A stretch of DNA of 64,000 bases from Oscillospiraceae bacterium (GTDB taxonomy: Bacteria; Bacillota; Clostridia; Oscillospirales; Oscillospiraceae), in contig JAFZQE010000047.1 of the NCBI GenBank assembly GCA_017552325.1, positions 1 to 64,000 of the forward strand. The letters run 5' to 3'. Below, piece by piece: positions 33,869 to 42,207 of this stretch (position 1 is its first letter; each line of letters begins with the position of its first letter). The translations under genes were made by a program, and so were the position numbers. The notes under the pieces were generated by a model. The model saw only the letters and a program-made list of their open reading frames with translations, was not told the origin of the DNA and did not search any database.

Positions 33869-35078
33869 CGCAGCGCCCTCCCAGGCTTTGATAGATCTCC
33901 CAGAAATCGGGATAGGATTTGCTCACACAATCCGCGCCGCGCAGCAGCACCGGCTTTTCGCAGCGCGTCGCCGCGGCGGCGAGGGCCATCGCGACGCGGT
34001 GGTCGCCCGCGCAGTCGGCCTCGGCCCCGCCGGGCAGTTTTTCCCGCCCCTCGATCCGAAGGCCGTCCGGCTCCTCGTAAATCGAAGCCCCGAGCGCGCG
34101 GAAGGCGGCCGTCACGGAGGCGAGGCGGTCGCTCTCCTTGCCGCGCAGGCGGGACGCGCCGCTCAGACGGCAGACGCCGCGCCTCAATACGGCGATCGCC
34201 GCCAGAGGCGGCAGCAGGTCGGGGCACTGGCTGAGATCGAGCGTCGCATCGCCGCTCTCGCGCAGACGCGCTGCCAGCTCAATAATGCGCCGGTCCGGCT
34301 GCAGGGAATCGTCCCGCAGCCCGGAGACGGCGAGCTCGCTGCCGAGCTCGCGCGCCGCGATCCAGAAGGCGGCCTGCGACCAGTCTTTTTCCGGCGCGGC
34401 GTCCAGCGGACGGTATCGCGAGGGCTCGACGGCAAAGCCGTCCGGCAGCTCCCGCAGCCCGACGCCGGCCTTCTTCAGCGTCGCCGCGGTCAGGCGCAGA
34501 TAGCCCTCCGAGACCGGCGGACTCGTCCAGCGCAGAGTCGACGGCGCATCGAGCAGCGGCAGCGAGAAGAGCAGTCCGCTGAAAAACTGGCTGGAGACTT
34601 CGCCGCTCAGTTGAAAATCTCCCGGCTTCAGCCCGCCGCGTATGCGCAGAAGGTCGTCAGAAAGCATCCAGTCGATCCCAAGCTCGTCGAAGAGCCTGAG
34701 ATAGGGCTGCAGCGGCCGCCGCAGCAGGCCTTTTTCTCCGGAAAAGTCCCCGCCGCCGCAGAGTGCGAGGGCAAGGGGGATCAGAAAGCGCAGCGTTGAG
34801 CCGGAGGCGCCGCAGTCAAGGGTCATCGGCTCGTTTCGGCGCTTCGCTCCGCAGCCGCAAATGGAAAACTCGCCCGGTGCGGTTTCATTTACGCGCGCGC
34901 CGAGAGCCTCCGCGCCGCGCAGGGTCGCGCGCAGGTCGTCCGAGAGCGCAAGAGCGCGCAGGCGGCTCTCCCCTTCGGCCAGCGCCGCGGCCAGGATCAG
35001 CCGGTGGCTCTCGCTCTTCGAGGGCGGCGGCGTCACCGCGCCGCGCAGCTTCCCGGGATACAGCAGCAGATCCATCAT
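33846..35078 (-). CDS. aroA: 3-phosphoshikimate 1-carboxyvinyltransferase (EPSP synthase)
   Basis: EPSP synthase joins PEP and shikimate-3-phosphate. The 410-residue protein has PPSKSESHRLILAAALAEG (N-terminal PEP/S3P site), LDCGASGSTLRFLIPLAL (in place of the usual GNAGTxxR, so Cys-Gly-Ala-Ser), SSQFFSGLL, and the C-terminal RLRGKESDRLA and GDHRVAMALA. The CGASG site is the type seen in other clostridial class II-like enzymes. It starts directly after the aroB stop. Confidence 0.95.
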   Translation of the reverse strand: MMDLLLYPGKLRGAVTPPPSKSESHRLILAAALAEGESRLRALALSDDLRATLRGAEALGARVNETAPGEFSICGCGAKRRNEPMTLDCGASGSTLRFLIPLALALCGGGDFSGEKGLLRRPLQPYLRLFDELGIDWMLSDDLLRIRGGLKPGDFQLSGEVSSQFFSGLLFSLPLLDAPSTLRWTSPPVSEGYLRLTAATLKKAGVGLRELPDGFAVEPSRYRPLDAAPEKDWSQAAFWIAARELGSELAVSGLRDDSLQPDRRIIELAARLRESGDATLDLSQCPDLLPPLAAIAVLRRGVCRLSGASRLRGKESDRLASVTAAFRALGASIYEEPDGLRIEGREKLPGGAEADCAGDHRVAMALAAAATRCEKPVLLRGADCVSKSYPDFWEIYQSLGGRCDVVELGK

Positions 35079-36122
35079 TTATAACCCAAGGGCGATCAGC
35101 TCGCCCAGTTCCTCAAAGCTCATGTCGCGCAGGCCGGGACGACCGCTTTCATCCGGCAGCACCAGCGTGATGCGCCTGCCGCGGGTCTTTTTGTCCGCGC
35201 GGGCAGCCGCCAGAAGCTCGCCCTCGGTGAAATCGCAGCTCAGGGGCAGGCTGAAGCGCTTGAGCAGCGACTCCAGGCGCGCCGCCGTCTCCGGCGGGCA
35301 GAGGCCCTTCGCCGCGCAGCCGCGCGTGAGGATCGCCATGCCTGCCGCGACAGCGTGCCCGTGCGGGATCTCCCAGCCGCTGCAGCGTTCGATCGCGTGG
35401 CCGACCGTATGACCGAAGTTCAGCAGCCGACGCACGCCGGTATCGAATTCATCGGAGGCAACAAGCTCGCTTTTGAGCTCTACGCAGGCCGCCAGGATCT
35501 CCTCGAGGCGCGGCTCCGGCTCCTCGAGCAGGGGCAGCAGCTCCGGGCGCAGGAAGGCGCACTTGACGATCTCGGCCCAGCCCTCGGCAAAGGTCTCCGG
35601 CGGCAGCGTGCGGAAACAGTCGGTATCGCAGAGGACGAGGCGCGGCTGGGCAAAGCAGCCCAGCAGATTCTTTCCCTGAGGCAGATCGACGGCCGTTTTG
35701 CCGCCGACGGAGGCGTCCGCCGCGGCCAGCAGCGTGGTCGGCAGCAGCACGCAGGCGATCCCGCGCCGGTAGAGCGCGGCGGCAAGGCCCGCCATGTCGC
35801 CGGTCACGCCGCCGCCGAGGGCGAAGACAGCGTCGCTGCGGTCAAAACCGGCCTCGGCCAGCGCCTTGACGATGAGCAGCATCGTTTCCGGCGTTTTATA
35901 GGCCTCCCCCGAGGGGTAGACGCAGAACCAGACGGAAAAGCCGGACAGCTCCAGGCTCTCGCGCAGCCTTTCGCCGTAGAGGGCAAAGACGCGCTCCCCG
36001 CAGGCGATCAGCGCGCGGCGGCCCTCGATCAGCGGCAGCGCCAGCTCGCCGGCGCGAGAAAGCAGACCGGAGCCGATCAGCACCCGGCAGCTGCGGGAGG
36101 CGGAAATCGTCAGCTCCTTCAT
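35079..36122 (-). CDS. aroB: 3-dehydroquinate synthase
   Basis: AroB closes DAHP to 3-dehydroquinate with NAD+ and a divalent metal. The 347-residue protein shows PSGEAYKTPETM, ALGGGVTGDMAGLAAALYRRG, PTTLLAAADASVGGKTAVDL, the EIVKCAFL segment, and LNFGHTVGHAIE with metal-binding His residues. It overlaps the aroF stop by 4 bases. Confidence 0.96.
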   Translation of the reverse strand: MKELTISASRSCRVLIGSGLLSRAGELALPLIEGRRALIACGERVFALYGERLRESLELSGFSVWFCVYPSGEAYKTPETMLLIVKALAEAGFDRSDAVFALGGGVTGDMAGLAAALYRRGIACVLLPTTLLAAADASVGGKTAVDLPQGKNLLGCFAQPRLVLCDTDCFRTLPPETFAEGWAEIVKCAFLRPELLPLLEEPEPRLEEILAACVELKSELVASDEFDTGVRRLLNFGHTVGHAIERCSGWEIPHGHAVAAGMAILTRGCAAKGLCPPETAARLESLLKRFSLPLSCDFTEGELLAAARADKKTRGRRITLVLPDESGRPGLRDMSFEELGELIALGL

Positions 36123-37129
36123 GCCTTCGCCTCCAGCGCTTCGCGCACGCGGCGCAGCTCGGCGCAGAGGGACTCGAACTGTTCGGGTCTCAGCGCCTGC
36201 GCGCCGTCGCTGAGCGCGTTCTGGGGATCGGGGTGCACCTCGAGCATCAGGCCGTCCGCCCCGGCGGCGGCGGCCGCCAGCGCCATCGGGCGCACGAAGC
36301 GCACACAGCCGGTCGCGTGACTGGGGTCGACGATCACGGGCAGATGCGTTTTCTCCTTCAGCACGGGCACGGCCGAAAGGTCGAGCGTGAAGCGCGTTTC
36401 GGTCTCGAAGCCGCGGACGCCTCGCTCGCAGAGAATGATCTCGCCGCAGCTGCCCGCCATCAGGTATTCGGCGGCCAGCAGCAGCTCCCGGAGCGTGCCC
36501 GCGGGGCTGCGCTTGAGCAGCACCGGCTTGCCCGCGCCACCGACGGCCTTCAGCAGCTCGGTGTTCTGCATGCTGCGCGCGCCGATCTGCAGCAGGTCGA
36601 TCTGTTCAAAGAGCGGGAGCTGTTCGGGGCTGAGGATCTCGCTGACCGTGGGCAGCCCCGCCGCCTTGCCCGCTTCGGCGAGCCAGCCGAGCGCCTCGGC
36701 GCCGCGGCCCTGAAAGGCGTAGGGCGAGGAGCGGGGCTTGAAAGCGCCGCCGCGCAGGATCTGCGCCCCGGCGGCCTTCAGACGCGGGGCCAGCGAAAGG
36801 ATCTGCTCGCGGCTCTCGACCGCGCATGGCCCGGCGATCATCGCAAATTGCCCGCCGCCGATGCGGACGCCGCCGAGTTTCAGCACCGTGTCGTCCGGAT
36901 GCGCGTGCCGCCCGCAGAGCGGATACGGCTCGCTGACGCGGCGAACATCCTCCACGCCTTCCATCGCGCGCAGCAGCTCGGTATCGAGCCGCCCGGCGTC
37001 GCCGATCGCGGCGATCAGCCTTCGGCGCCCGCCCCCGACGAGCTCGGCGCGCAGGCCAAAGCTCTCCAGGCGCGCGATCACGGCCCGGATCGCCTCTTCT
37101 CCGGCTCCGTCTCTGATGATGACGACCAT
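36119..37129 (-). CDS. aroF: 3-deoxy-7-phosphoheptulonate synthase
   Basis: DAHP synthase combines PEP and erythrose-4-phosphate, the entry to the shikimate pathway. The 336-residue protein has an N-terminal ferredoxin-like extension (residues 1-70) and a class I-beta catalytic barrel: AGPCAVESREQIL, GGAFKPRSSPYAFQG, QIGARSMQN, LLKRSPAGT, CERGVRGFE and VDPSHATG with metal ligands. The N-terminal extension in this type often mediates feedback inhibition by aromatic amino acids. It is the first gene of the operon; its leader is about 100 bases long. Confidence 0.95.
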   Translation of the reverse strand: MVVIIRDGAGEEAIRAVIARLESFGLRAELVGGGRRRLIAAIGDAGRLDTELLRAMEGVEDVRRVSEPYPLCGRHAHPDDTVLKLGGVRIGGGQFAMIAGPCAVESREQILSLAPRLKAAGAQILRGGAFKPRSSPYAFQGRGAEALGWLAEAGKAAGLPTVSEILSPEQLPLFEQIDLLQIGARSMQNTELLKAVGGAGKPVLLKRSPAGTLRELLLAAEYLMAGSCGEIILCERGVRGFETETRFTLDLSAVPVLKEKTHLPVIVDPSHATGCVRFVRPMALAAAAAGADGLMLEVHPDPQNALSDGAQALRPEQFESLCAELRRVREALEAKA

Positions 37130-37229
37130 CGCTCCGTCCTCCCGTGTGAAAACAGCCCGCGGCGGACAAGGGATCCTCCGCAGGCCGAAGCTTTTGTTTT
37201 CCTGCCGTTTTTCGTATTATTCCATTTTC

Positions 37230-37259
37230 AATATAGCACCTTGAAGCAAAGTCTGTCAA
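37230..37259 (-). promoter_or_regulatory. Promoter of the shikimate operon
   Basis: Perfect TTGACA (37259-37254) and TATATT (37235-37230), spacer 18 bases, minus strand, starting 7 bases behind the sigK stop. The leader (37130-37229) holds short GC-rich inverted repeats (GCGGA at 37162-37166 with TCCGC at 37177-37181) but no clear attenuator or leader peptide. Confidence 0.78.
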
Positions 37260-37265
37260 CCGCTT

Positions 37266-37952
37266 TCAGTCCCCGCCCTCCAGCGCGCGGCGCAGCTTTT
37301 CCAGCGCGCGCTTTTCGATGCGCGAGACATAGCTGCGGCTGACGCCGATGCGCTCGGCGGTCTGCTTCTGCGTCAGCGCCTCGGGCGCGTCCAGACCGTA
37401 GCGCAGGCGGACGACGAGCGCCTCGCGCTCGCTTAGTTCGCGTTCGATCAGCCCGCGCAGCTGCGCGCAGAGCTCCCGGTCGCCGACACGCTCTGCCAGA
37501 TCGTCCTCCGCGGCCAGCACGTCGAGGATCGACAGCTCCCCGTCCCCGTCGCCCTCCAGCGCGTCGGAGAGGCTCAGGTCGCCCTGGTTCCTGCGGCGGG
37601 AGCGGAAGTACATCAGCACCTCGTTTTCCACGCAGCGGCTGCAGTAGCTCGACAGACGCACGCCCTTCTCCGGGCGGTAGCTGTCCACGCCCTTGATCAG
37701 CCCGATCGTGCCGATCGAGAGCAGATCGTCCATGTCGTCGGCCTGGGCGTAGTACTTTTTCAGGATGTGAGAGACAAGGCGGAGGTTGTGCTCGATGAGA
37801 GTGTTGCGCGCCTCCATGTCTCCCGCAGCCCAGCGCTCGAGGCAGGCCTTCTCCTCCTCCCGGCTGAGCGGCCGGGGAAAGCTGCCGCCGGGTGCGATGC
37901 GCAGGAACAGGAACAGGGAATGAAGCAGCAGGTACAGCGCCGTTTCGATCAT
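37266..37952 (-). CDS. sigK: Sporulation sigma factor SigK
   Basis: Sigma-K directs late mother-cell transcription in sporulation. The 228-residue product begins with a hydrophobic pro-sequence (IETALYLLLHSLFLFLRIAP), then GSFPRPLSREEEKACLERW and ARNTLIEHNLRLVSHILKKY of region 2, DLLSIGTIGLIKGVDSYRPE, and a region 4 with SRSYVSRIEKRALEKLRRAL. It is one uninterrupted frame, so there is no skin-type element. The ATG at 37952 was chosen because CGAGGTG lies just upstream; a GTG at 37961 is the alternative. The region upstream contains GGAATATGCT, which could be a sigma-E or sigma-K -10 box, but this is uncertain. It is divergent from the THEP1-like gene. Confidence 0.94.
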   Translation of the reverse strand: MIETALYLLLHSLFLFLRIAPGGSFPRPLSREEEKACLERWAAGDMEARNTLIEHNLRLVSHILKKYYAQADDMDDLLSIGTIGLIKGVDSYRPEKGVRLSSYCSRCVENEVLMYFRSRRRNQGDLSLSDALEGDGDGELSILDVLAAEDDLAERVGDRELCAQLRGLIERELSEREALVVRLRYGLDAPEALTQKQTAERIGVSRSYVSRIEKRALEKLRRALEGGD

Positions 37953-38014
37953 TTTCGTCACCTCGAAACAGCATATTCCGCGAGGCTATGTCCAAATGCC
38001 TGCGGCCGCGGCAC

Positions 38015-38043
38015 TTGCGCGCAGGCAGGACGCGGTGTATACT
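38015..38043 (+). promoter_or_regulatory. Promoter of the THEP1-like gene
   Basis: TTGCGC (38015-38020) and TATACT (38038-38043) with a 17-base spacer; the ribosome binding site AAAGGAGG follows almost directly. Confidence 0.6.
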
Positions 38044-38063
38044 GGTAAAAAGGAGGCGAGGGC

Positions 38064-38645
38064 ATGGAAAAACGCATCTTTCTCACGGGAGCCGAGGCGG
38101 AGACCCGCTCGAGGCTGATCCGCGAAGCACTGGGCGAAAAGCTTGCGGAAGCGGGCGGCTTCGTGCTGCGCGCGGAGCCCGGCCAGGACGGATTCGCGGA
38201 GGGCTATGCGCTCTGTCCCGCCGCCGCGGCCGGCGGCGTCGAGGGCCTGGAGTCGCGGCGCTTCCTCGACTGCCGCGTCTGGCCGCCCGCGCATGACAAC
38301 GAGGTCTTCCGGGACTTCGGCGTCCGGCTGCTGGAGGAGGCCGCCTTCTACCCCTTCGCCCTGCTCGACGAGATCGGCGGCTATGAGACGCTGATCCCGC
38401 AGTTCGCCGCGGCGCTCTCGTCGCTGCTGCAGAGCGGTCTGCCGATCGTCGGCGCGCTCAAAACCGCGGAGGAGGCCGAGCGGTGGCGGCAGCTCTTCGG
38501 GCTGGGCGAGCGCTTTACCGGGCGGATCGGGCAGCTGCACGCCGCGCTGGAATCCGACCCGGACACGCGCATCGTCGACCTCGGCGAGCTTTCGGAGGAC
38601 GAGGTTCTTTTGCTGCTCCGCGCCTGGGCAAAGGAGCATTCATAA
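38064..38645 (+). CDS. THEP1-like nucleotidase fold protein lacking the P-loop
   Basis: The 193-residue protein resembles the nucleoside-triphosphatase THEP1 family in length, order of secondary structure and the Walker B-type block FALLDEIGGYET (Asp102, Glu103). At the place of Walker A (GxxGxGKST) it reads FLTGAEAETRSRLI, without the glycines, Lys or Ser/Thr, so it is unlikely to hydrolyse NTPs in the usual way. It may be a binding or regulatory derivative. AAAGGAGG stands 8 bases before the ATG. It is a single-gene unit next to sigK. Confidence 0.7.
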   Translation: MEKRIFLTGAEAETRSRLIREALGEKLAEAGGFVLRAEPGQDGFAEGYALCPAAAAGGVEGLESRRFLDCRVWPPAHDNEVFRDFGVRLLEEAAFYPFALLDEIGGYETLIPQFAAALSSLLQSGLPIVGALKTAEEAERWRQLFGLGERFTGRIGQLHAALESDPDTRIVDLGELSEDEVLLLLRAWAKEHS

Positions 38646-38677
38646 TTCTACATTCCTCATTCCGAATTTTCACAAAT

Positions 38678-38689
38678 CCCCCCGGGGGG
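38678..38689. promoter_or_regulatory. Candidate operator of the CsoR-family repressor
   Basis: CCCCCCGGGGGG is a perfect palindrome directly ahead of the -35 box. CsoR-family operators are G/C-tract palindromes with A/T ends, so autoregulation is likely. A second inverted repeat GCAAAAC/GTTTTGC (38693-38711) lies over the spacer. Confidence 0.55.
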
Positions 38690-38690
38690 C

Positions 38691-38719
38691 TTGCAAAACG
38701 GACAGTTTTGCTGTATATT
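38691..38719 (+). promoter_or_regulatory. Promoter of the CsoR-family gene
   Basis: TTGCAA (38691-38696) and TATATT (38714-38719), spacer 17 bases. Confidence 0.75.
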
Positions 38720-38752
38720 GATATGACTATTGATGAAAGGGGGCGGCGCTTT

Positions 38753-39115
38753 ATGCCCACGGAAGAAGTTTATTATCATGACCACGGCGACGGCGTCGTC
38801 CATGCGCACACGCACGAGCATGATCACGACCATGAACATGGGCACGGCCACGGCCACACGCACACCCAGACGAAAGCGGTGCTGAACCGCCTCTCGCGCG
38901 CCATCGGGCATCTGGAATCCGTCAAGCGCATGGTCGAGGACGGGCGCGACTGCACGGAGGTGCTGATTCAGCTGGCGGCGGTGCGCTCCGCGCTCAACAG
39001 CACGGCCAAGGTGATCCTGAAGGACCATCTCGAGCACTGCATCGACGACGTGAGCGCCGGAGATTCCGACCAGCTCACGGCCCTGAACGAGGCCATCGAC
39101 AAGTTCATGACATGA
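38753..39115 (+). CDS. CsoR/FrmR-family metal-responsive repressor with His-rich N-terminus
   Basis: The 120-residue protein has a C-terminal DUF156 domain (40-120) with the Cys-His-Cys ligand set of Cu(I)-sensing CsoR (Cys67 in GRDCTEV, His92 and Cys96 in DHLEHCID). The first 38 residues hold 13 His, mostly as His-X repeats (EHDHDHEHGHGHGH), an extra metal-binding tail. Proteins of this family leave DNA when metal or thiol ligand binds. No efflux pump or chaperone gene is adjacent; a terminator follows directly, so targets other than itself lie elsewhere. AAAGGGGG precedes the ATG at 38753. Confidence 0.88.
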   Translation: MPTEEVYYHDHGDGVVHAHTHEHDHDHEHGHGHGHTHTQTKAVLNRLSRAIGHLESVKRMVEDGRDCTEVLIQLAAVRSALNSTAKVILKDHLEHCIDDVSAGDSDQLTALNEAIDKFMT

Positions 39116-39143
39116 AAAAAGCTCCGCGCTGCGGAGCTTTTTT
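39115..39143. terminator. Bidirectional terminator, csoR-type gene / yihY
   Basis: AAAAAAGCTCCGC pairs with GCGGAGCTTTTTT around GCT. It serves both converging genes. Confidence 0.92.
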
Positions 39144-39152
39144 CATGTCTGT

Positions 39153-39998
39153 TCAGGGATCCTCTTCCGGCGGCGCAAAGCGCGTCTGCCGCTTCTCGCG
39201 GCGCTGATCGCGCAGCGCGACGTTCCAGGCCGCGCCGGAGAAGATCACCAGGCAGCAGGTGTAGAGCCACATCATCAGCAGGATGATTGAGGCGAGCGAG
39301 CCGTAGACCAGCGGATAGCGCGCCGATGCGCCGATGACCGCCGAATAGGCCGCGCTGACGCCGAGCAGCGCAAGCGCCGCAAGCAGCGCGCCGGGCGCGG
39401 TCGGGTAGCGGCCGCCCCGCGGGAGAGACACGGCGTACAGGCCGCCGATCATCGCAGCCTGCAGCGCGCCGAGGAGCGGATAGCGCAGCAGCTGCCAGAT
39501 CCGAGCAAAATCGAGAACCGGGACGAAGCGGCCGATCCATGCGAAGAAGCTCTGCCCGGTGAGCATGACGAGGATCGCGAAATAGAGCACGAATACCAGG
39601 AAAAGCGAGAAAAGCAGGCTGAACAGCAGCTCCTTCAGTCCGCGGTAGCGCGCCGCCCCCTGCAGGTCGCCGATCGTCGCCTGCAGCGTGCGCATCGCCG
39701 CGGAGGAAGAGCTCAGCAGCAGCGCAAAGGCCGCCATCATCATCGATCGGCTGTTGTTTTCCGCCACATAGCGAAGGAAGTCCTCGATGACGGCCGCGCT
39801 GTCCGCCGCCATCACCCTGCGCGCGAGCTCCGCGATCGCCTCCGGCCGCAGGCTGCTGCCGAGCAGGGTGTAAAGGATGATCAGCAGCGGAAACAGCGTC
39901 GATGTCAGGAAGAAGGACAGCGCGGCCGCCGCGCGGGTCAGGCGCTTTTCGTCGTACAGCCTGCCGAAGCGGCCGAGCAGCGGCAGCAAGCCCTTCAC
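39153..39998 (-). CDS. YihY/BrkB family membrane protein
   Basis: A 281-residue protein with six membrane segments typical of the YihY/virulence-factor BrkB family (formerly and wrongly called RNase BN). Conserved stretches are RAAAALSFFLTSTLFPLLII, SSSAAMRTLQATI and GSLASIILLMMWLYTCCLVI. Function is unknown in general. The start was placed at the GTG 39998 because AAGGAGG lies 8 bases upstream; a GTG at 40016 would overlap that site. The ftsZ terminator is 20 bases upstream. Confidence 0.87.
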   Translation of the reverse strand: MKGLLPLLGRFGRLYDEKRLTRAAAALSFFLTSTLFPLLIILYTLLGSSLRPEAIAELARRVMAADSAAVIEDFLRYVAENNSRSMMMAAFALLLSSSSAAMRTLQATIGDLQGAARYRGLKELLFSLLFSLFLVFVLYFAILVMLTGQSFFAWIGRFVPVLDFARIWQLLRYPLLGALQAAMIGGLYAVSLPRGGRYPTAPGALLAALALLGVSAAYSAVIGASARYPLVYGSLASIILLMMWLYTCCLVIFSGAAWNVALRDQRREKRQTRFAPPEEDP

Positions 39999-40017
39999 CC
40001 GCCTCGCCTCCTTCACG

Positions 40018-40051
40018 AAAATACGCCCGCATCCGACGGATGCGGGCGTAT
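40018..40051 (-). terminator. Terminator of ftsZ
   Basis: ATACGCCCGCATCC (40021-40034) pairs with GGATGCGGGCGTAT (40038-40051), followed on the minus strand by TTTTC. Confidence 0.88.
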
Positions 40052-40076
40052 ATAGTATATGAACTGAGTCCCGGAA

Positions 40077-41270
40077 TTATTTGTGGTTGAAGATGCTGAA
40101 GATCTTGTCGAAGGGATCTTCCTCATCCGCGGCGGGAGCCGGGGCGGGGGCGGGGGCCGGAGCCGCAGGCTGGACCGTGACCGGAGGCATGACCGGGGTG
40201 GGAGCGGCAGCCTTCTCGACGGCGCCGGAGAACAGGCCCGAGGGCTTCTCGACGGAAGCGACCGGACGCATCACGACGCCGGGGGCCGGAGCGGCCACGG
40301 CGGGCGCGTTCGCGTTCTCCTCAAAGCCGGTGGCGATGACGGTGACACGGATCTCGTCCTGCATGCTGTCGTCGAAGGTGGCGCCGAAGATGATGTTGGC
40401 GTCGGGATGCGCGGCCTCCTGCACGAGGTTGGCGGCGGCTTCCACATCCTCCAGGCCCATATCCTCGGAGCCGGTGATGTTGATCAGCACGCCGTGCGCG
40501 CCGTTGATGGAGGTCTCCATGAGGGGGCTCGCGACGGCCATGCGGGCGGCGTCCTCCGCCTTGCCCTTGCCGGCGGCGTGGCCGACGCCCATGTGGGCAA
40601 AGCCGGCGCCCTTCATGATGGTGGTGACGTCCGCAAAGTCGAGGTTGATGAAGCCGGTGTTCTTAATGAGGTCGGAGATGCTGGTGACGGCCTGGCGCAG
40701 CACGTCGTCCGCGATCTCAAAGGCGTTGGCCAGCGTGACCTTCTGGTCGGTGGCGTATTTCAGGCGGTCGTTGGGGATGATGAGCAGGGAGTCGACCTTG
40801 CCCAGCAGCTCCTTGATGCCCTCGTTGGCCTGGTCCATGCGGCGCTTGCCCTCGAACTTGAAGGGCTTGGTCACCACACCGACGGTGAGGATGCCGGCCT
40901 CGCGCGCGATATCCGCGACCGTGGGAGCCGCGCCCGTGCCGGTGCCGCCGCCCATGCCGGCGGTGAGGAACACCATATCCGCGCTCTCGATGGCCTTGGC
41001 GATATTGTTGCGGCTCTCCTCGGCGGAGCGCTTGCCGATCTCCGGATCGGAGCCGGCGCCCTGGCCGTGCGTCATCTTCTCGCCGATCTGGATCTTCTGA
41101 TCGGCGTTGGAGACGGCCAGCGCCTGCTTATCGGTATTGATCGCGATGAACTCGACACCCTGGGTGCCGCTCTTCACCATGCGGTTGACGACATTGTTGC
41201 CCGCGCCGCCGATACCGACGACCTTGATGGTTACGACATTGTCCGGGCCTGCTTCGGCTTTGAAATCCAT
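40077..41270 (-). CDS. ftsZ: Cell division protein FtsZ
   Basis: FtsZ is the tubulin-like GTPase that forms the division ring. The 397-residue protein has [16 protein letters not shown] at the start, the signature [22 protein letters not shown], and the conserved C-terminal tail peptide [13 protein letters not shown] after an Ala/Pro-rich linker (about 320-380). The ATG at 41270 has AGGGAGG upstream; the frame continues further up but without a start signal. It has its own promoter, separate from divIB; ftsA is absent ahead of it, unlike most Firmicutes clusters. Confidence 0.97.
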   Translation of the reverse strand: MDFKAEAGPDNVVTIKVVGIGGAGNNVVNRMVKSGTQGVEFIAINTDKQALAVSNADQKIQIGEKMTHGQGAGSDPEIGKRSAEESRNNIAKAIESADMVFLTAGMGGGTGTGAAPTVADIAREAGILTVGVVTKPFKFEGKRRMDQANEGIKELLGKVDSLLIIPNDRLKYATDQKVTLANAFEIADDVLRQAVTSISDLIKNTGFINLDFADVTTIMKGAGFAHMGVGHAAGKGKAEDAARMAVASPLMETSINGAHGVLINITGSEDMGLEDVEAAANLVQEAAHPDANIIFGATFDDSMQDEIRVTVIATGFEENANAPAVAAPAPGVVMRPVASVEKPSGLFSGAVEKAAAPTPVMPPVTVQPAAPAPAPAPAPAADEEDPFDKIFSIFNHK

Positions 41271-41337
41271 GTTTTTGCCTCCCTGTAGTAGTATCCCACA
41301 ATATATGTGAATTATATTTTTAGAATTGCTATAGTTT

Positions 41338-41366
41338 ATATTATTACAAATTTCTCTCGTGGTCAA
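41338..41366 (-). promoter_or_regulatory. Promoter of ftsZ
   Basis: TTGACC (41366-41361) and TAATAT (41343-41338), spacer 17 bases, minus strand, with a ~65-base A/T-rich leader. Confidence 0.85.
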
Positions 41367-41411
41367 GTTGTTTTTTACAAATCGAGAAAACTTTTGTCAT
41401 TGTTTTGTAAA

Positions 41412-42191
41412 TCAGTTGGGGATGAAATGCGCGTTCTGGCCGTTGGACAGGTCGATCGTGCCAACGTCGCCGTCCTTGAGCTGGGAAAGCACGGACATCA
41501 GCATGGCAAATTTGTGCTCGACGTTCTGCCCGTCGCCGATAATGACCGTGTATTTGTCGGTGTAGCGGAAGGAGACCTGATTGGTGTCGGAAAAGTCGAC
41601 CCAGCGGGTCCCGGAGGCGAGGCCGCGCTCCTGCAGCTGGTACAGGAGCTCCGCCAGGTAGTCGACGCGCTCCTCGATGCCGTCAGCCCGCTCGAGGCGC
41701 TCGCCGATCATCAGCGTGCCGGGGCGGATGCCCTTGATCGGGATAAGCTGCTCGGTCTCGCCGGCGACGGCCTTGCCGAGGATCTTGCAGCTGCGGTCAA
41801 TCGTCCACTCCTCGTCGCCGACGACCAGATAGGCCAGGGCCTTGCTCTCCACCACGCGGATCGTCAGCGTGCCGGGCAGCTGCCGCTCGACGACGACCTC
41901 TTCCAGGTAGGGCAGCTTCGTGTAGGCGCGGCTGACCGTGGCGAACTTGTCGAAGAAGAAGATGTTGTCGCCGGTCTCGAGACCGGTGGCGTTGATGATC
42001 TCCTGGTCGGTGTAGTGCTCGTTGCCCTCGACGCGGATCTCGCTGACGCGCAGCAGCACGCTCATCACGAAGATGATCCCGACCACCACGGCCAGGAAGG
42101 TGACCAGGCCGCCCACGCCGTTCTTCCGGCGGGGCTTCATATATTCGCCGTGCTTGCTCTCCGGCGGCAGGGTCGCTTTTGTCGTAGCCAT
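41412..42191 (-). CDS. divIB: FtsQ/DivIB-type cell division protein
   Basis: The 259-residue protein has a short basic cytoplasmic end (MKPRRKNGVGG), one membrane segment (about residues 29-47), and an outside POTRA domain (LRVSEIRVEGNEHYTDQEII and TGLETGDNIFFFD) followed by the FtsQ-type beta domain. DivIB/FtsQ acts in the divisome with FtsL and the septal PBP. The ATG at 42191 with GAGGAGAA upstream was chosen; the longer frame would run into murA. It lies 16 bases behind murA. Confidence 0.92.
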   Translation of the reverse strand: MATTKATLPPESKHGEYMKPRRKNGVGGLVTFLAVVVGIIFVMSVLLRVSEIRVEGNEHYTDQEIINATGLETGDNIFFFDKFATVSRAYTKLPYLEEVVVERQLPGTLTIRVVESKALAYLVVGDEEWTIDRSCKILGKAVAGETEQLIPIKGIRPGTLMIGERLERADGIEERVDYLAELLYQLQERGLASGTRWVDFSDTNQVSFRYTDKYTVIIGDGQNVEHKFAMLMSVLSQLKDGDVGTIDLSNGQNAHFIPN

Positions 42192-42207
42192 TGGCTTTCT
42201 CCTCGTA

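Noticed and set aside
37130..37229. T-box or leader-peptide attenuator before aroF
   Set aside because: No T-box sequence (TGGNACCGCG-like), no run of aromatic codons, and only a 5-bp stem.
37953..38000. Sigma-E/sigma-K promoter before sigK
   Set aside because: GGAATATGCT and CATAGCCT resemble mother-cell -10 boxes, but spacing and -35 boxes are not convincing; mentioned only in the sigK entry.
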